Shown here: positions 8,454 to 17,047 of the stretch, piece after piece
Position numbering within the stretch: position 1 is the stretch's first letter
Layout: each line of letters begins with the position of its first letter
Assembly (NCBI GenBank): GCA_052244495.1
Contig: JBQPXH010000004.1
From: Cereibacter_A sp052244495
Lineage (GTDB): Bacteria > Pseudomonadota > Alphaproteobacteria > Rhodobacterales > Rhodobacteraceae
Strand: one strand, 5' to 3'
DNA: 64,000 nucleotides
The notes under the pieces: generated by a model
Told to the model about the DNA's origin: nothing
Seen by the model: only the letters and a program-made list of their open reading frames with translations
Database searches by the model: none
Made by a program: the position numbers and the translations under genes

Positions 8454-9392
8454 ATGACCGACACCCGCCTCCTGCCCGCCACGCCCGAAGGCATCGCCGA
8501 GGCCGCCCGCCTGCTCGCGGAGGGCGGGCTCGTCGCGCTGCCGACCGAGACGGTCTACGGGCTGGCCGGCGATGCGCGCAACGACCGAGCCGTCGCGCGG
8601 ATCTTCGAGGCGAAGGGCCGTCCGCAGTTCAATCCGCTGATCGTGCATCTGCCGGATCTTGCCGCTGCCCGCCGCCACGCGCGCTTCGATGCCGAGGCCG
8701 AGCGTCTGGCCGACGCCTTCTGGCCCGGACCGCTCACCCTCGTCCTGCCGCTCGGCGACACGCCGGTCTCGCCGCTCGTCTCGGCCGGCCTCTCCTCCGT
8801 CGCGATCCGGGTGCCGGCGCATCCTCTCGCCCGGCAGCTGCTGCGCGCCTTCGGCGGCCCGCTGGCGGCGCCTTCGGCCAATCCTTCGGGCCGCGTCAGC
8901 CCGACCCGGCCCGAGCACGTGATGGAGGGGCTCGCCGGCCGGATCGACGCGATCCTCGACGGCGGCGCCAGCGAGGTGGGGGTCGAGTCGACCATCGTCG
9001 CGCCGGGTGACCCGCCGCTCCTCCTCCGTCCGGGTGGCCTGCCCGTGGAAGCGATCGAGGACTGCCTCGGGCGCCGGCTTGCGACCGGCGGAAATGCCGA
9101 ACGGCCGTCGTCGCCCGGCCAGCTTGCCTCGCATTATGCGCCGGGCGTGCCGCTGAGGCTGGAGGTGCTCCGGCCCGAGCCGGACGAGACCTGGATCGGC
9201 TTCGGCGCGACGGGCGGGCCGCTGAACCTGTCGCCCTCGGGCGATCTCGTTGAGGCCGCGGCCAGTCTTTTCCATCTGCTGCGCGAGGCGGACCGTCTGG
9301 GGCAGCCCATCGCCGTCGCCCCGGTGCCCGAGAGGGGGCTGGGCCGCGCGATCAACGACCGCCTCCGCCGGGCGGCCGCTCCGCGCCCCTGA
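8454..9392 (+). CDS. L-threonylcarbamoyladenylate synthase (Sua5/YwlC type)
   Basis: This enzyme makes threonylcarbamoyl-AMP from threonine, bicarbonate and ATP, the first step of the t6A37 modification of ANN-decoding tRNAs. The 312-residue length shows the two-domain Sua5 form: the YrdC domain has ALPTETVYGLAGDARND and KGRPQFNPLIVH at its N-terminus and APSANPSGRVSPT later, and the C-terminal Sua5 domain begins near SSPGQLASHYAPGVPLRL. It is a single gene facing the leftward tag gene after a 14-bp gap. Confidence 0.93.
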   Translation: MTDTRLLPATPEGIAEAARLLAEGGLVALPTETVYGLAGDARNDRAVARIFEAKGRPQFNPLIVHLPDLAAARRHARFDAEAERLADAFWPGPLTLVLPLGDTPVSPLVSAGLSSVAIRVPAHPLARQLLRAFGGPLAAPSANPSGRVSPTRPEHVMEGLAGRIDAILDGGASEVGVESTIVAPGDPPLLLRPGGLPVEAIEDCLGRRLATGGNAERPSSPGQLASHYAPGVPLRLEVLRPEPDETWIGFGATGGPLNLSPSGDLVEAAASLFHLLREADRLGQPIAVAPVPERGLGRAINDRLRRAAAPRP

Positions 9393-9406
9393 GGCCCGCA
9401 GGCCGG

Positions 9407-9982
9407 TCAGCCGCCGAGACGCGCACAACGGTCGTGGGCGCAGCAGTCGACGATATGGTCGTTGACCATGCCTGTCGCCTGCATGAAGGCATAGACGATG
9501 GTCGGCCCGCAGAAGCGGAAGCCGTTCGCCTTCAGCTCCTTCGACATGGCGCGTGCGGCCGGCGACTCGGTCGGCACCTCGGCCATGCTCGTGAAGCGGT
9601 TCTGGATCGGGCGCCCGTCCACGTGCTTCCACAGGAAGTCCGCGAAGCTGCCCTTCTCTTCGATGGCGATGAAGGCGCGGGCGTTGCCGATCGTCGCCTC
9701 GATCTTGCCCCGGTGGCGCACGATGCCGGCATCACCGAGCAACCGCACGACCTCGTCCTCGCCCCAGGAGGCGATGACCGCGGGCTCGAAGCCATGGAAG
9801 GCCGTGCGGAAGGCGTCCCTCTTTCTCAGAATGGTGATCCAGGCGAGGCCCGCCTGAAACCCGTCGAGAATGAGCTTCTCCCACAAGGCGCGGGCGTCCC
9901 GTTCCGGAACCCCCCATTCCTCGTCATGATAGGCGATGTAGAGCGGGTCCTGCCCGCACCAGGTGCAGCGTATGGGGTTCAT
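9407..9982 (-). CDS. tag: DNA-3-methyladenine glycosylase I
   Basis: Tag excises 3-methyladenine from alkylated DNA, starting base-excision repair. The 191-residue protein shows the family pattern: N-terminal RCTWCGQDPLYIAYHDEEWG (zinc-binding Cys and His plus the conserved EEWG), then GFQAGLAWITILRKRDAFR, and the closing NDHIVDCCAHDRC with the second zinc ligands. It is transcribed leftward, divergent from the EAL-domain gene, with no other repair gene beside it. Confidence 0.95.
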   Translation of the reverse strand: MNPIRCTWCGQDPLYIAYHDEEWGVPERDARALWEKLILDGFQAGLAWITILRKRDAFRTAFHGFEPAVIASWGEDEVVRLLGDAGIVRHRGKIEATIGNARAFIAIEEKGSFADFLWKHVDGRPIQNRFTSMAEVPTESPAARAMSKELKANGFRFCGPTIVYAFMQATGMVNDHIVDCCAHDRCARLGG

Positions 9983-10072
9983 ATCCGAATGATAGAGATG
10001 TTTGCCTGAACTTTTTCTTTACGGTTGTGTCTGCAATCTGTCATCGGATTCGAGGCAGGGAAGGTTTCGGGA

Positions 10073-10900
10073 ATGGCACAGGAACTCAGACCAGGTTCGT
10101 CCCCGATGGGAACGCCGCTCGAATTCGCCATGGACGAGATCGAGCGGCAGACGTTGCGCATGGTCGAGCAGGCCCTGCGGGCCGAGCGGCTTGTGCTGGC
10201 CTGGCAACCGGTGGTCATCGCGCGCGACACGTCCAGGACCGTGTTTCACGAAGGTCTGATCCGGGTGCTGGACGAGACCGGCCGGATCATTCCGGCCCGC
10301 GATTTCATGTCGGCCATCGAGACGCAGGAACTGGGCCGCCTGATCGACTGCGCCTCGCTCGAGATGGGCCTTGCGGCGCTGTCCCGGAATCCGGGGATCA
10401 AGCTGTCGATCAACATGTCCGCCCGATCCATCGGCTACACACGCTGGATGCAGACGCTGCAAGGCGCCGTGCGGGCAGATGCGAGCCTCGGGCCGCGTCT
10501 CATCCTCGAGATCACGGAAAGCTCGGCGATGCAGGTGCCCGAGCTGGTGATCGCCTTCATGGACGAGCTTCAGCGCGACGGGATCTCCTTCGCCCTCGAC
10601 GATTTCGGCGCCGGTTTCACCGCCTTCCGCTATCTGAAAGACTTTTTCTTCGACATCATCAAGATTGACGGCCAGTTCATCCGGAACATCCACCGCGATC
10701 CGGACAACCAGGTGCTGACCCAGGCGATGCTTTCGGTGGCCCGCCACTTCGACATGTTCACCGTGGCCGAATCCGTCGAGACCGCGGACGAGGCGGAGTG
10801 GCTTCGCGCCGCAGGCGTCGACTGCCTGCAGGGCTACCTGTTCGGCGCCCCGCGCACCCAACCCTCGTGGGAGGCTGCGGGCGCGCGCCTGTCCGCCTGA
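10073..10900 (+). CDS. Stand-alone EAL domain cyclic-di-GMP phosphodiesterase
   Basis: The 275-residue protein is an EAL domain with no GGDEF or obvious sensor partner. Counting from the ATG at 10073, metal and catalytic residues all seem present: E60 in an EGL variant of the EAL motif, N114 (SINMSA), E146 (ILEITES), D176-D177 (LDDFGAGF), K197 (IIKIDG), E233 (TVAESVET) and Q253 (CLQGYLFG). It should therefore hydrolyse c-di-GMP to pGpG, lowering the messenger and favouring motility over attachment. The start is chosen for the GGGAAGG site upstream; an ATG 48 bases earlier lacks one. Confidence 0.88.
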   Translation: MAQELRPGSSPMGTPLEFAMDEIERQTLRMVEQALRAERLVLAWQPVVIARDTSRTVFHEGLIRVLDETGRIIPARDFMSAIETQELGRLIDCASLEMGLAALSRNPGIKLSINMSARSIGYTRWMQTLQGAVRADASLGPRLILEITESSAMQVPELVIAFMDELQRDGISFALDDFGAGFTAFRYLKDFFFDIIKIDGQFIRNIHRDPDNQVLTQAMLSVARHFDMFTVAESVETADEAEWLRAAGVDCLQGYLFGAPRTQPSWEAAGARLSA

Positions 10901-11021
10901 CCGAAAAGGCGCCGCCCAAGCAGGGCCTGCGCGCTATTCGATACTCCTGCCCCGCCTTTGCCGATGCAGCCGGTTGACGACGCCTTTGCGCGTCCCTCCG
11001 CGACACCGGACACGGCCGCGA

Positions 11022-11040
11022 GCGCAAACATCTTGCGCAA
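11022..11040. promoter_or_regulatory. Palindromic operator candidate upstream of phaA (GCGCAA-N5-TTGCGC)
   Basis: An inverted repeat GCGCAA-acatc-TTGCGC lies at 11022-11038, and its right arm extends to the self-palindromic TTGCGCAA at 11033-11040. It sits about 80 bases before the phaA start. The same arm sequence and 5-bp spacing recur between phaA and phaB, and TTGCGCAA recurs upstream of mcl1. A shared regulator is inferred; no regulator gene is nearby. Confidence 0.5.
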
Positions 11041-11122
11041 TGGCCTCCCGGTGCTTACCCAATTTCTGCGAAGCGGCGGAGAATGCCCTCTGCCGGCACC
11101 GGCTCAAGGGAGAGGATCGGAC

Positions 11123-12298
11123 ATGACCAACGTGGTAATCGTGTCGGCGGCGCGCACGGCCGTCGGCAGCTTCAACGGAGCCTTCGCAGGCACGCCCGCC
11201 CATGATCTCGGCGCCGCCGTCATCGAGGCCGTGGTCGCCCGTGCGGGGATCGACAAGTCGGAAGTCAGCGAGACCATCCTCGGCCAGGTGCTGACCGCGG
11301 GTCAGGGCCAGAACCCGGCGCGTCAGGCGCATGTCAAGGCGGGCCTGCCCAAGGAAAGCGCGGCCTGGAGCATCAACCAGGTCTGCGGCTCGGGCCTGCG
11401 CTCGGTGGCGCTGGCGGCCCAGCATGTCCAGCTCGGCGATGCGGCCATCGTCGTGGCCGGCGGGCAGGAGAACATGAGCCTCGCGCCCCACGTGGCGCAC
11501 CTCCGCGCGGGCCAGAAGATGGGCGACCTGAGCTTCATCGATTCCATGATCAAGGACGGGCTCTGGGACGCCTTCAACGGCTACCACATGGGCCAGACCG
11601 CCGAGAACGTGGCGAACCAGTGGCAGATCAGCCGCGACATGCAGGACGAATTCGCGCTCGCCAGCCAGAACAAGGCCGAGGCGGCGCAGAAGGCCGGCCG
11701 GTTCGCCGACGAGATCGTGCCCTTCGTCATCAAGACCCGGAAGGGTGAAGTCACGGTGGATGCCGACGAGTACATCCGCCATGGCGCGACACTCGACGGG
11801 ATGACCAAGCTCCGCCCGGCCTTTGCCAAGGATGGCAGCGTGACTGCCGGCAACGCCTCGGGCATCAACGACGGCGCAGCCGCCGTGCTGGTCATGAGCG
11901 CCGACGAGGCCGAGAAGCGCGGGCTGAAGCCGCTTGCCCGCATCGCCTCCTATGCGACGGCCGGCCTCGATCCGTCGATCATGGGCGTGGGCCCGATCCA
12001 TGCCAGCCGCAAGGCGCTGGAGAAGGCCGGCTGGAAGGTCGGCGATCTCGACCTCGTAGAAGCTAACGAGGCCTTTGCCGCGCAGGCCTGCGCGGTCAAC
12101 AAGGACATGGGCTGGGATCCGTCGATCGTGAACGTGAACGGCGGCGCGATCGCCATCGGCCACCCGATCGGCGCCTCGGGCGCGCGCATTCTGAACACGC
12201 TGCTGTTCGAGATGCAGCGCCGCGATGCCAAGAAGGGCCTCGCAACCCTCTGCATCGGTGGCGGCATGGGTGTCGCCATGTGCCTCGAGCGTCCCTGA
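11123..12298 (+). CDS. phaA: Acetyl-CoA C-acetyltransferase (beta-ketothiolase)
   Basis: PhaA condenses two acetyl-CoA to acetoacetyl-CoA, the first step of polyhydroxybutyrate synthesis and of the ethylmalonyl-CoA pathway. The 391-residue thiolase has the acylated cysteine in NQVCGSGLRSV (residue 88), the GHPIGASGARIL histidine block and the second active cysteine in LCIGGGMGVA. The ATG at 11123 was chosen because the protein begins there with the usual TNVVIVSAARTAVGSF; upstream in-frame sequence is not thiolase-like. phaB follows 98 bases downstream on the same strand. GCGCAA/TTGCGC palindromes lie before and after the gene. Confidence 0.96.
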   Translation: MTNVVIVSAARTAVGSFNGAFAGTPAHDLGAAVIEAVVARAGIDKSEVSETILGQVLTAGQGQNPARQAHVKAGLPKESAAWSINQVCGSGLRSVALAAQHVQLGDAAIVVAGGQENMSLAPHVAHLRAGQKMGDLSFIDSMIKDGLWDAFNGYHMGQTAENVANQWQISRDMQDEFALASQNKAEAAQKAGRFADEIVPFVIKTRKGEVTVDADEYIRHGATLDGMTKLRPAFAKDGSVTAGNASGINDGAAAVLVMSADEAEKRGLKPLARIASYATAGLDPSIMGVGPIHASRKALEKAGWKVGDLDLVEANEAFAAQACAVNKDMGWDPSIVNVNGGAIAIGHPIGASGARILNTLLFEMQRRDAKKGLATLCIGGGMGVAMCLERP

Positions 12299-12319
12299 TC
12301 TTCCGCTGCAGGCAAGAAT

Positions 12320-12344
12320 GGGTGCGCAATAATATTGCGCACCC
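12320..12344. promoter_or_regulatory. 25-bp perfect palindrome between phaA and phaB
   Basis: Two 11-base arms (gggtgcgcaat and attgcgcaccc) flank a 3-base centre. The core reads GCGCAA-N5-TTGCGC, identical in arms and spacing to the element upstream of phaA. It lacks a following T run, so it is a poor intrinsic terminator; an operator, or an RNA hairpin setting phaA:phaB ratios, fits better. Confidence 0.55.
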
Positions 12345-12396
12345 TATTCCGTTTCTATAACAGTCTTTCAAAGGACAGAGATTCAGAGGAGGAAAC

Positions 12397-13119
12397 ATGT
12401 CCAAGGTTGCTCTGGTGACTGGCGGGTCGCGCGGCATTGGCGCCGCGATCTCGGTGGCGCTGAAGAATGCGGGCTACACGGTCGCCGCGAATTACGCGGG
12501 CAATGACGAGGCAGCGCGGAAGTTCACCGAAGAGACCGGCATCAAGACCTACAAATGGTCCGTAGCCGATTATGACGCCTGCGCAGCCGGCATCGCGCAG
12601 GTCGAGGCCGACCTCGGCCCCGTCGCGGTCCTCGTGAACAACGCGGGCATCACGCGCGACTCGATGTTCCACAAGATGACGCGCGACCAGTGGAAGGAGG
12701 TCATCGACACGAACCTCTCCGGCCTCTTCAACATGACGCATCCGGTCTGGTCCGGGATGCGCGACCGCAAGTTCGGCCGCATCATCAACATCTCCTCGAT
12801 CAACGGCCAGAAGGGCCAGGCCGGGCAGGCGAACTATTCCGCCGCCAAGGCGGGCGACCTCGGCTTCACCAAGGCGCTGGCGCAGGAGGGTGCGCGCGCC
12901 GGGATCACCGTCAACGCGATCTGCCCCGGCTACATCGCGACCGAGATGGTGATGGCGGTGCCCGAGAAGGTGCGCGAGTCGATCATCGCCCAGATCCCGA
13001 CCGGCCGCCTCGGCGAGCCTGAAGAGATCGCGCGCTGCGTCGTCTTCCTCGCCTCGGACGACGCGGGTTTCGTCACCGGCTCGACCATCACCGCGAATGG
13101 CGGCCAGTATTTCGCCTGA
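12397..13119 (+). CDS. phaB: NADPH-dependent acetoacetyl-CoA reductase
   Basis: PhaB reduces acetoacetyl-CoA to (R)-3-hydroxybutyryl-CoA for polyhydroxybutyrate and, in this lineage, for the ethylmalonyl-CoA pathway. The 240-residue short-chain dehydrogenase has TGGSRGIG near the N-terminus for nucleotide binding, NNAG, and the catalytic YSAAKAG (Tyr-x3-Lys), with the C-terminal GSTITANGGQYFA typical of PhaB. A strong GAGGAGG site precedes the ATG. An intrinsic terminator follows the gene. The polymerase gene phaC is not in the window. Confidence 0.96.
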   Translation: MSKVALVTGGSRGIGAAISVALKNAGYTVAANYAGNDEAARKFTEETGIKTYKWSVADYDACAAGIAQVEADLGPVAVLVNNAGITRDSMFHKMTRDQWKEVIDTNLSGLFNMTHPVWSGMRDRKFGRIINISSINGQKGQAGQANYSAAKAGDLGFTKALAQEGARAGITVNAICPGYIATEMVMAVPEKVRESIIAQIPTGRLGEPEEIARCVVFLASDDAGFVTGSTITANGGQYFA

Positions 13120-13140
13120 GTGCGGCGCCGAAGAACAGAC

Positions 13141-13169
13141 GAGCCGCGCAGGTCATCCCTGCGCGGCTC
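13141..13169 (+). terminator. Intrinsic terminator after phaB
   Basis: A perfect 12-bp stem (gagccgcgcagg / cctgcgcggctc) with a 5-base loop begins about 21 bases after the phaB stop and is followed by TTGCATT. It should end the phaAB transcript. The T tract is weak. Confidence 0.75.
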
Positions 13170-13263
13170 TTGCATTCTGGTCATGGCGGGATCAACCGGC
13201 GGCTGAAAACATCCTCGCCGCAGAGGATCGGGGCACCGGCGCCTCAGGCCCGGCGCCGCGCAC

Positions 13264-13434
13264 TCAGCACGCCTGAGACAGACGGGCGATCTCTTCCTTC
13301 AGCTTCAGCTTCTGTTTCTTCATCTCGGAGATCTTCAGGGCGTCGATGGCCGGATTACGCTGGTCTTTCTCCACGCGCTCAGAGAGGGTCTCGTGCCTGC
13401 GGCGAAGTTCCTGCAGATGCGAAGCGACAGTCAT
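13264..13434 (-). CDS. YdcH family DUF465 small protein
   Basis: This 56-residue protein is one coiled-coil-like helix: SHLQELRRRHETLSERVEKD, then the family-typical ALKISEMKKQKLKLKEEIARL. DUF465 proteins are common in proteobacteria and their role is unknown. The start at 13434 is chosen because GGAGG lies just upstream; a slightly longer reading frame from 13452 would lack such a site. It is a single gene between phaB and the methyltransferase operon. Confidence 0.88.
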   Translation of the reverse strand: MTVASHLQELRRRHETLSERVEKDQRNPAIDALKISEMKKQKLKLKEEIARLSQAC

Positions 13435-13532
13435 TCTCGTCCTCCTGTGCATGATCCGAGTGTCATGAGTTCATCACAAAGGTTGAGTCGTGTCACGTAA
13501 ACTCGGGCCTTTTGGCGGCCTCTCGCGCCAGA

Positions 13533-14294
13533 TCAGCTCAACCTTAGCGGGAATTCGCCGCCGTTGCGCAGGATGTGGGCAGCGACCGGGGTGAAAGCCT
13601 CCCGGTCGCCTTCGTGACGGGCACCTTCGTGCAGGATGAAGGGCGGAAGCAGGCGAAATGCCGCGCGTCCGCCCTTGCGCGACTGGAGGATGATCCTCTT
13701 GGCTGCGCGCCCTTCCCTCGCCTGCAATGGCAGCAGAACGGTGGAGCCCATGCGCACATCGAGGGCAGAGAGTGCATCCGGCAGGCGATCCGCGCCGAGG
13801 ATCAGCGACAGAATGCCGCGGGGCGCAAGCCGACGCACGGCCGCCTCGATCCAGAGCGGAAGGGGCGTCGCCTCGCGCATCGCCCGCTCGCGTCCCGCGT
13901 CGGCGGCGCGTGTTCCACCGCCTGCCGGATAGTAGGGAGGATTGGCGATCACGTGGTCGAAGCTCCGGCGCAGGCCGGATGGCATCGCCGTCAGGTCGCC
14001 CTCGACGACCTCGAGCGCCAGATCGTTGCGCAGCGCGTTCTCGCGGGCGAGCGCCGCATAGGCCGGCTGCAGTTCCAGCCCCGCGAGACGAAGGCCCGGC
14101 ACGCGCCAGCCGAGGCAGAGGCTCGCCACGCCTGCCCCGCAACCGAGTTCGAGCACGCTCTGTCCTGCCACTGCCGGCACGGCGGCCGCGAGCAGGACCG
14201 GGTCGGTCGCCGCACGATATCCGCGCCGCGGCTGCAGCACTCTCAGCCTCCCGCCGAGGAACCCGTCGTCCGTCAGCTCGTCCGGCGAGAACAT
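13533..14294 (-). CDS. TrmN6/YfiC-like N6-adenine tRNA methyltransferase
   Basis: The 253-residue protein is a Rossmann SAM-dependent methyltransferase. VLELGCGAGVASLCLG is the SAM-binding motif, GLELQPAYAALARENA the acidic strand, and VIANPPYYPAGG the NPPY motif of N6-adenine enzymes. The N-terminal DDGFLGGRLRVLQPRRGYR matches the TrmN6 (tRNA1-Val A37) group. The start ATG overlaps the stop of the DUF2007 gene as ATGA, so the two are translationally coupled. Exact tRNA target is inferred from the family. Confidence 0.85.
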   Translation of the reverse strand: MFSPDELTDDGFLGGRLRVLQPRRGYRAATDPVLLAAAVPAVAGQSVLELGCGAGVASLCLGWRVPGLRLAGLELQPAYAALARENALRNDLALEVVEGDLTAMPSGLRRSFDHVIANPPYYPAGGGTRAADAGRERAMREATPLPLWIEAAVRRLAPRGILSLILGADRLPDALSALDVRMGSTVLLPLQAREGRAAKRIILQSRKGGRAAFRLLPPFILHEGARHEGDREAFTPVAAHILRNGGEFPLRLS

Positions 14295-14509
14295 CAGGGC
14301 GTCGTCTGGATACCGTTGTCGGCCATCACCCGGCAGGCCCTTTCCCAGTCCTCCTCGGGGACAAAGAGCCGCCGCGGCAAAATGCCGATCGAGCCTTCGA
14401 GGACGCTCATGTGGACGTCCACCGGAAAGGCGTCTATATCCTCGCCCTGAAGGAGCGCGGTGGCGAAGGCGATGATCGTCGGGTCGGTCGTGCGCAACAG
14501 TTCCTTCAT
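14294..14509 (-). CDS. DUF2007 domain small protein
   Basis: The 71-residue product begins MKELLRTTDPTIIAFATALL and continues through an FPVDVHMS segment, then FVPEEDWERACRVMAD. That is the compact DUF2007 'putative signal transducing' fold, related to PII-like alpha/beta domains; the function is unknown. It overlaps the methyltransferase start by one codon (ATGA) and is transcribed divergently from the polyprenyl synthase gene, 54 bases away. Confidence 0.85.
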   Translation of the reverse strand: MKELLRTTDPTIIAFATALLQGEDIDAFPVDVHMSVLEGSIGILPRRLFVPEEDWERACRVMADNGIQTTP

Positions 14510-14563
14510 GTCGGGGACATTGTCGGCAACTCTTCGGTTTGTCGAGCAGGTTGCAGGATCGGG

Positions 14564-15565
14564 ATGGGATTGGACGAGGTTTCGCAAAAGCCGCATGAAC
14601 GGCTCGCCGCATGGCTGGCCGAGGACATGGCAGCCGTCAACGCGCTGATCCGCGAGCGGATGGCCTCGAAACACGCGCCCCGCATTCCCGAGGTCACCGC
14701 GCATCTCGTCGAGGCGGGCGGCAAGCGGTTGCGCCCGCTGCTGACGCTGGCCGCGGCCCGGCTCTGCGGCTACGAGGGTCCCTATCACATCCATCTCGCA
14801 GCCACCGTCGAATTCATCCACACGGCGACGCTCCTGCATGACGACGTGGTGGACGAAAGCCATCGCCGCCGAGGAAAGCCGACCGCCAACCTCTTGTGGG
14901 ACAACAAGTCCTCGGTCCTCGTCGGCGATTACCTCTTTGCCCGCAGCTTCCAGCTCATGGTCGAGACCGGGTCGCTCCGCGTGATGGACATCCTCGCCAA
15001 TGCCTCGGCCACGATCTCCGAGGGTGAGGTGCTGCAGCTGACCGCCGCGCAGGATCTGCGCACGACCGAGGAGATCTATCTCCAGGTGGTGCGGGGCAAG
15101 ACAGCGGCGCTGTTCGCGGCCGCGACAGAGGTGGGCGGCGTCATCGCGGGCGTCACGGACGCGCAGGTCGACGCGCTGCACGCCTATGGCGACGCCCTCG
15201 GCATCGCCTTCCAGATCGTGGACGACCTGCTCGACTACGGCGGGGCGGATGCACAGATCGGCAAGAACACCGGCGACGATTTCCGCGAGCGGAAGCTGAC
15301 GCTTCCGGTCATCAAGGCCGTGGCCAGGGCCGATACCGAGGAGCGCGCCTTCTGGCAGCGGGTCATCGAGAAGGGCGACCAGCGCGAAGGCGACTTCGCC
15401 GAGGCACATGCGATCATGGCGCGCCACGGCTCCATGGAGGCCGCACGGCAGGATGCGCTCGGCTGGGTGGCGACGGCCCGCGAGTCGCTCACGCTCCTGC
15501 CCGAACATCCGCTGCGCGACATGCTGCACGACCTTGCGGATTTCGTGGTCGAGCGCATCGCCTGA
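14564..15565 (+). CDS. Long-chain polyprenyl diphosphate synthase (quinone side chain)
   Basis: This 333-residue trans-prenyltransferase elongates isoprenoid diphosphates with IPP to make the ubiquinone tail, probably decaprenyl in this lineage. The two aspartate-rich motifs are clear: LLHDDVVDESHRRRGKPT (first, DDxxD) and FQIVDDLLDYGG (second), with GGKRLRPLLTL near the N-terminus. The ATG at 14564 lies 54 bases from the divergent DUF2007 gene. Chain length cannot be set from sequence alone. Confidence 0.92.
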   Translation: MGLDEVSQKPHERLAAWLAEDMAAVNALIRERMASKHAPRIPEVTAHLVEAGGKRLRPLLTLAAARLCGYEGPYHIHLAATVEFIHTATLLHDDVVDESHRRRGKPTANLLWDNKSSVLVGDYLFARSFQLMVETGSLRVMDILANASATISEGEVLQLTAAQDLRTTEEIYLQVVRGKTAALFAAATEVGGVIAGVTDAQVDALHAYGDALGIAFQIVDDLLDYGGADAQIGKNTGDDFRERKLTLPVIKAVARADTEERAFWQRVIEKGDQREGDFAEAHAIMARHGSMEAARQDALGWVATARESLTLLPEHPLRDMLHDLADFVVERIA

Positions 15566-15633
15566 GGGCATTGACGATCGCGGAAGTGAGATCGCCGCGC
15601 GGCTGCTCGGCGATCCGCAGCCGTGACAAGCCC

Positions 15634-16140
15634 TCAACCCGGGGGCCAGATCTTGTCGAAGGTCGCACCCGTCCAGCGCCAGCGGATATAGGGAGGATGG
15701 TCCGCGCGCTGTCCTTCGAAGATGAGGTCGGGCCAGCCGCCGACACCTTCGCGGCTGTCGAACCACATCGACGGAGCGCCGATCAGGTCGAGCACACGCA
15801 TGAAGCCCTGTCCACCCGCCGGCATCAGGTGCAGGCTCGAGTGGCATCCGAGAATGCCGAACCAGGCGCCGCCGCAGAGCGAGACGCGCAGCAGGCGCCG
15901 GCCGTCAGCGAATTCGACCAGTTCGCCTCCGACATCGACCGGCCTGCCGGGGCCCGCCTCTGCCTCGGCGATGGCCGTTGCCTCGAGGCTGCGCGCGAAG
16001 CTCTCCACGGCGGCATCGGTCCGCGCCACGGTCTCGAGCGCGATGAATCGCGCCGGATCGCTGGCGGGCGTGGCGTCTACCTGAGCCGTCGCAAGCGCAG
16101 GCCAGAGAGACAGGGCGAGAAGAAGGCGCATCAGGAACAC
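15634..16140 (-). CDS. Secreted protein of unknown function
   Basis: The 168-residue protein starts with a Sec-type signal peptide (MFLMRLLLALSLWPALATAQ) and is probably periplasmic. I do not recognise the family. The mature part contains ETVARTDAAVESFARSLEAT, CGGAWFGILGCHSSLHLMPA and a tryptophan-rich C-terminus (YIRWRWTGATFDKIWPPG); two cysteines about 11 residues apart could form a disulphide. The start is a GTG at 16140 with GGAG eight bases upstream; an internal ATG at 16131 lacks a ribosome site. It lies downstream of ispE on the same strand. Confidence 0.72.
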   Translation of the reverse strand: MFLMRLLLALSLWPALATAQVDATPASDPARFIALETVARTDAAVESFARSLEATAIAEAEAGPGRPVDVGGELVEFADGRRLLRVSLCGGAWFGILGCHSSLHLMPAGGQGFMRVLDLIGAPSMWFDSREGVGGWPDLIFEGQRADHPPYIRWRWTGATFDKIWPPG

Positions 16141-16210
16141 ATCGGCATCTCCGGCTGAACCAGACCAGCCTGAGGCAGAATCGCCCCTCTGCCAAACGGT
16201 TGATGCCCGG

Positions 16211-17047
16211 TCAGCCAGTCATGCGTCCGGGTTCGACCCACCAGCCGGGATGGGCGGCGCGCAACGCCTCGGCCGCCGCGCGTGCGGGTCGTTCGGCGGA
16301 AAAGAGACCGAAGCAGGTGGCGCCCGAGCCCGACATGCGGGCAGTCAGGCATCCGGGCTGCGCTGCGAGCGCGGCCCGTGTGTCCGCGATCTCTGGGGCG
16401 AGCGAAATGGCCGGCTCCTCGAGATCGTTGCGCATCCCCGCGAGGAAGTCCGCGAGGTCCTCGGCCGTCGCCCAATCCGGAAGGTTGTCAGGCATGGGCG
16501 GGTTGGAGCGGCAGGTGAGCGCCTTGAAGACCGGCGGCGTCGGCACCGCGACACCGGGGTTCGCCAGAACGAGCCACGCGGAAGGCAGAGGAGCCTTGAG
16601 CGGCGCAAGGATTTCCCCCACCCCCGACATCCGCACCGCCCGCTCGGCGAGGCAGACCGGCACGTCCGCGCCGAGCCTCAGCACGGCGGCAGCGTCCGGC
16701 AGGGGCGCCTTCCACAGCGCAGCGAGCGCCCTCAGCGTGGCCGCCGCATCCGCGGAGCCCCCGCCGATGCCGGAGGCGACCGGCAGCTGCTTCTCCAGCG
16801 TGAGCCGCGCCGCCTGCCCGCCCATCGCACGGGCCGCCCGCAGAACGAGGTTGTCGTCGCTGGCCGGAAGCTCGGCCGCCCGGGGCCCGGTGATCTCGAG
16901 GCTCAGCCGCTCGGCCAGCTCGGCCCTGACGGTATCGCCCACATCGGCGAAGACCACGAGCGAGTCGAGGAGGTGGTAGCCGTCGGGTCTCTGGCCGGTG
17001 ACGTGCAGGGTCAGGTTGATCTTGGCGCGGGCAAAGGCTTCAGTCAT
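16211..17047 (-). CDS. ispE: 4-diphosphocytidyl-2-C-methyl-D-erythritol kinase
   Basis: IspE phosphorylates CDP-methylerythritol with ATP in the MEP isoprenoid pathway. The 278-residue GHMP kinase starts with AFARAKINLTLHVTGQRPDGYHLLDS, has the ATP loop SGIGGGSADAAATLRAL and ends with a motif-3 region MSGSGATCFGLF. The start overlaps the end of the upstream TPR gene by eight bases, so they are probably coupled. The polyprenyl synthase that uses its product chain is about 0.6 kb further on. Confidence 0.95.
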   Translation of the reverse strand: MTEAFARAKINLTLHVTGQRPDGYHLLDSLVVFADVGDTVRAELAERLSLEITGPRAAELPASDDNLVLRAARAMGGQAARLTLEKQLPVASGIGGGSADAAATLRALAALWKAPLPDAAAVLRLGADVPVCLAERAVRMSGVGEILAPLKAPLPSAWLVLANPGVAVPTPPVFKALTCRSNPPMPDNLPDWATAEDLADFLAGMRNDLEEPAISLAPEIADTRAALAAQPGCLTARMSGSGATCFGLFSAERPARAAAEALRAAHPGWWVEPGRMTG

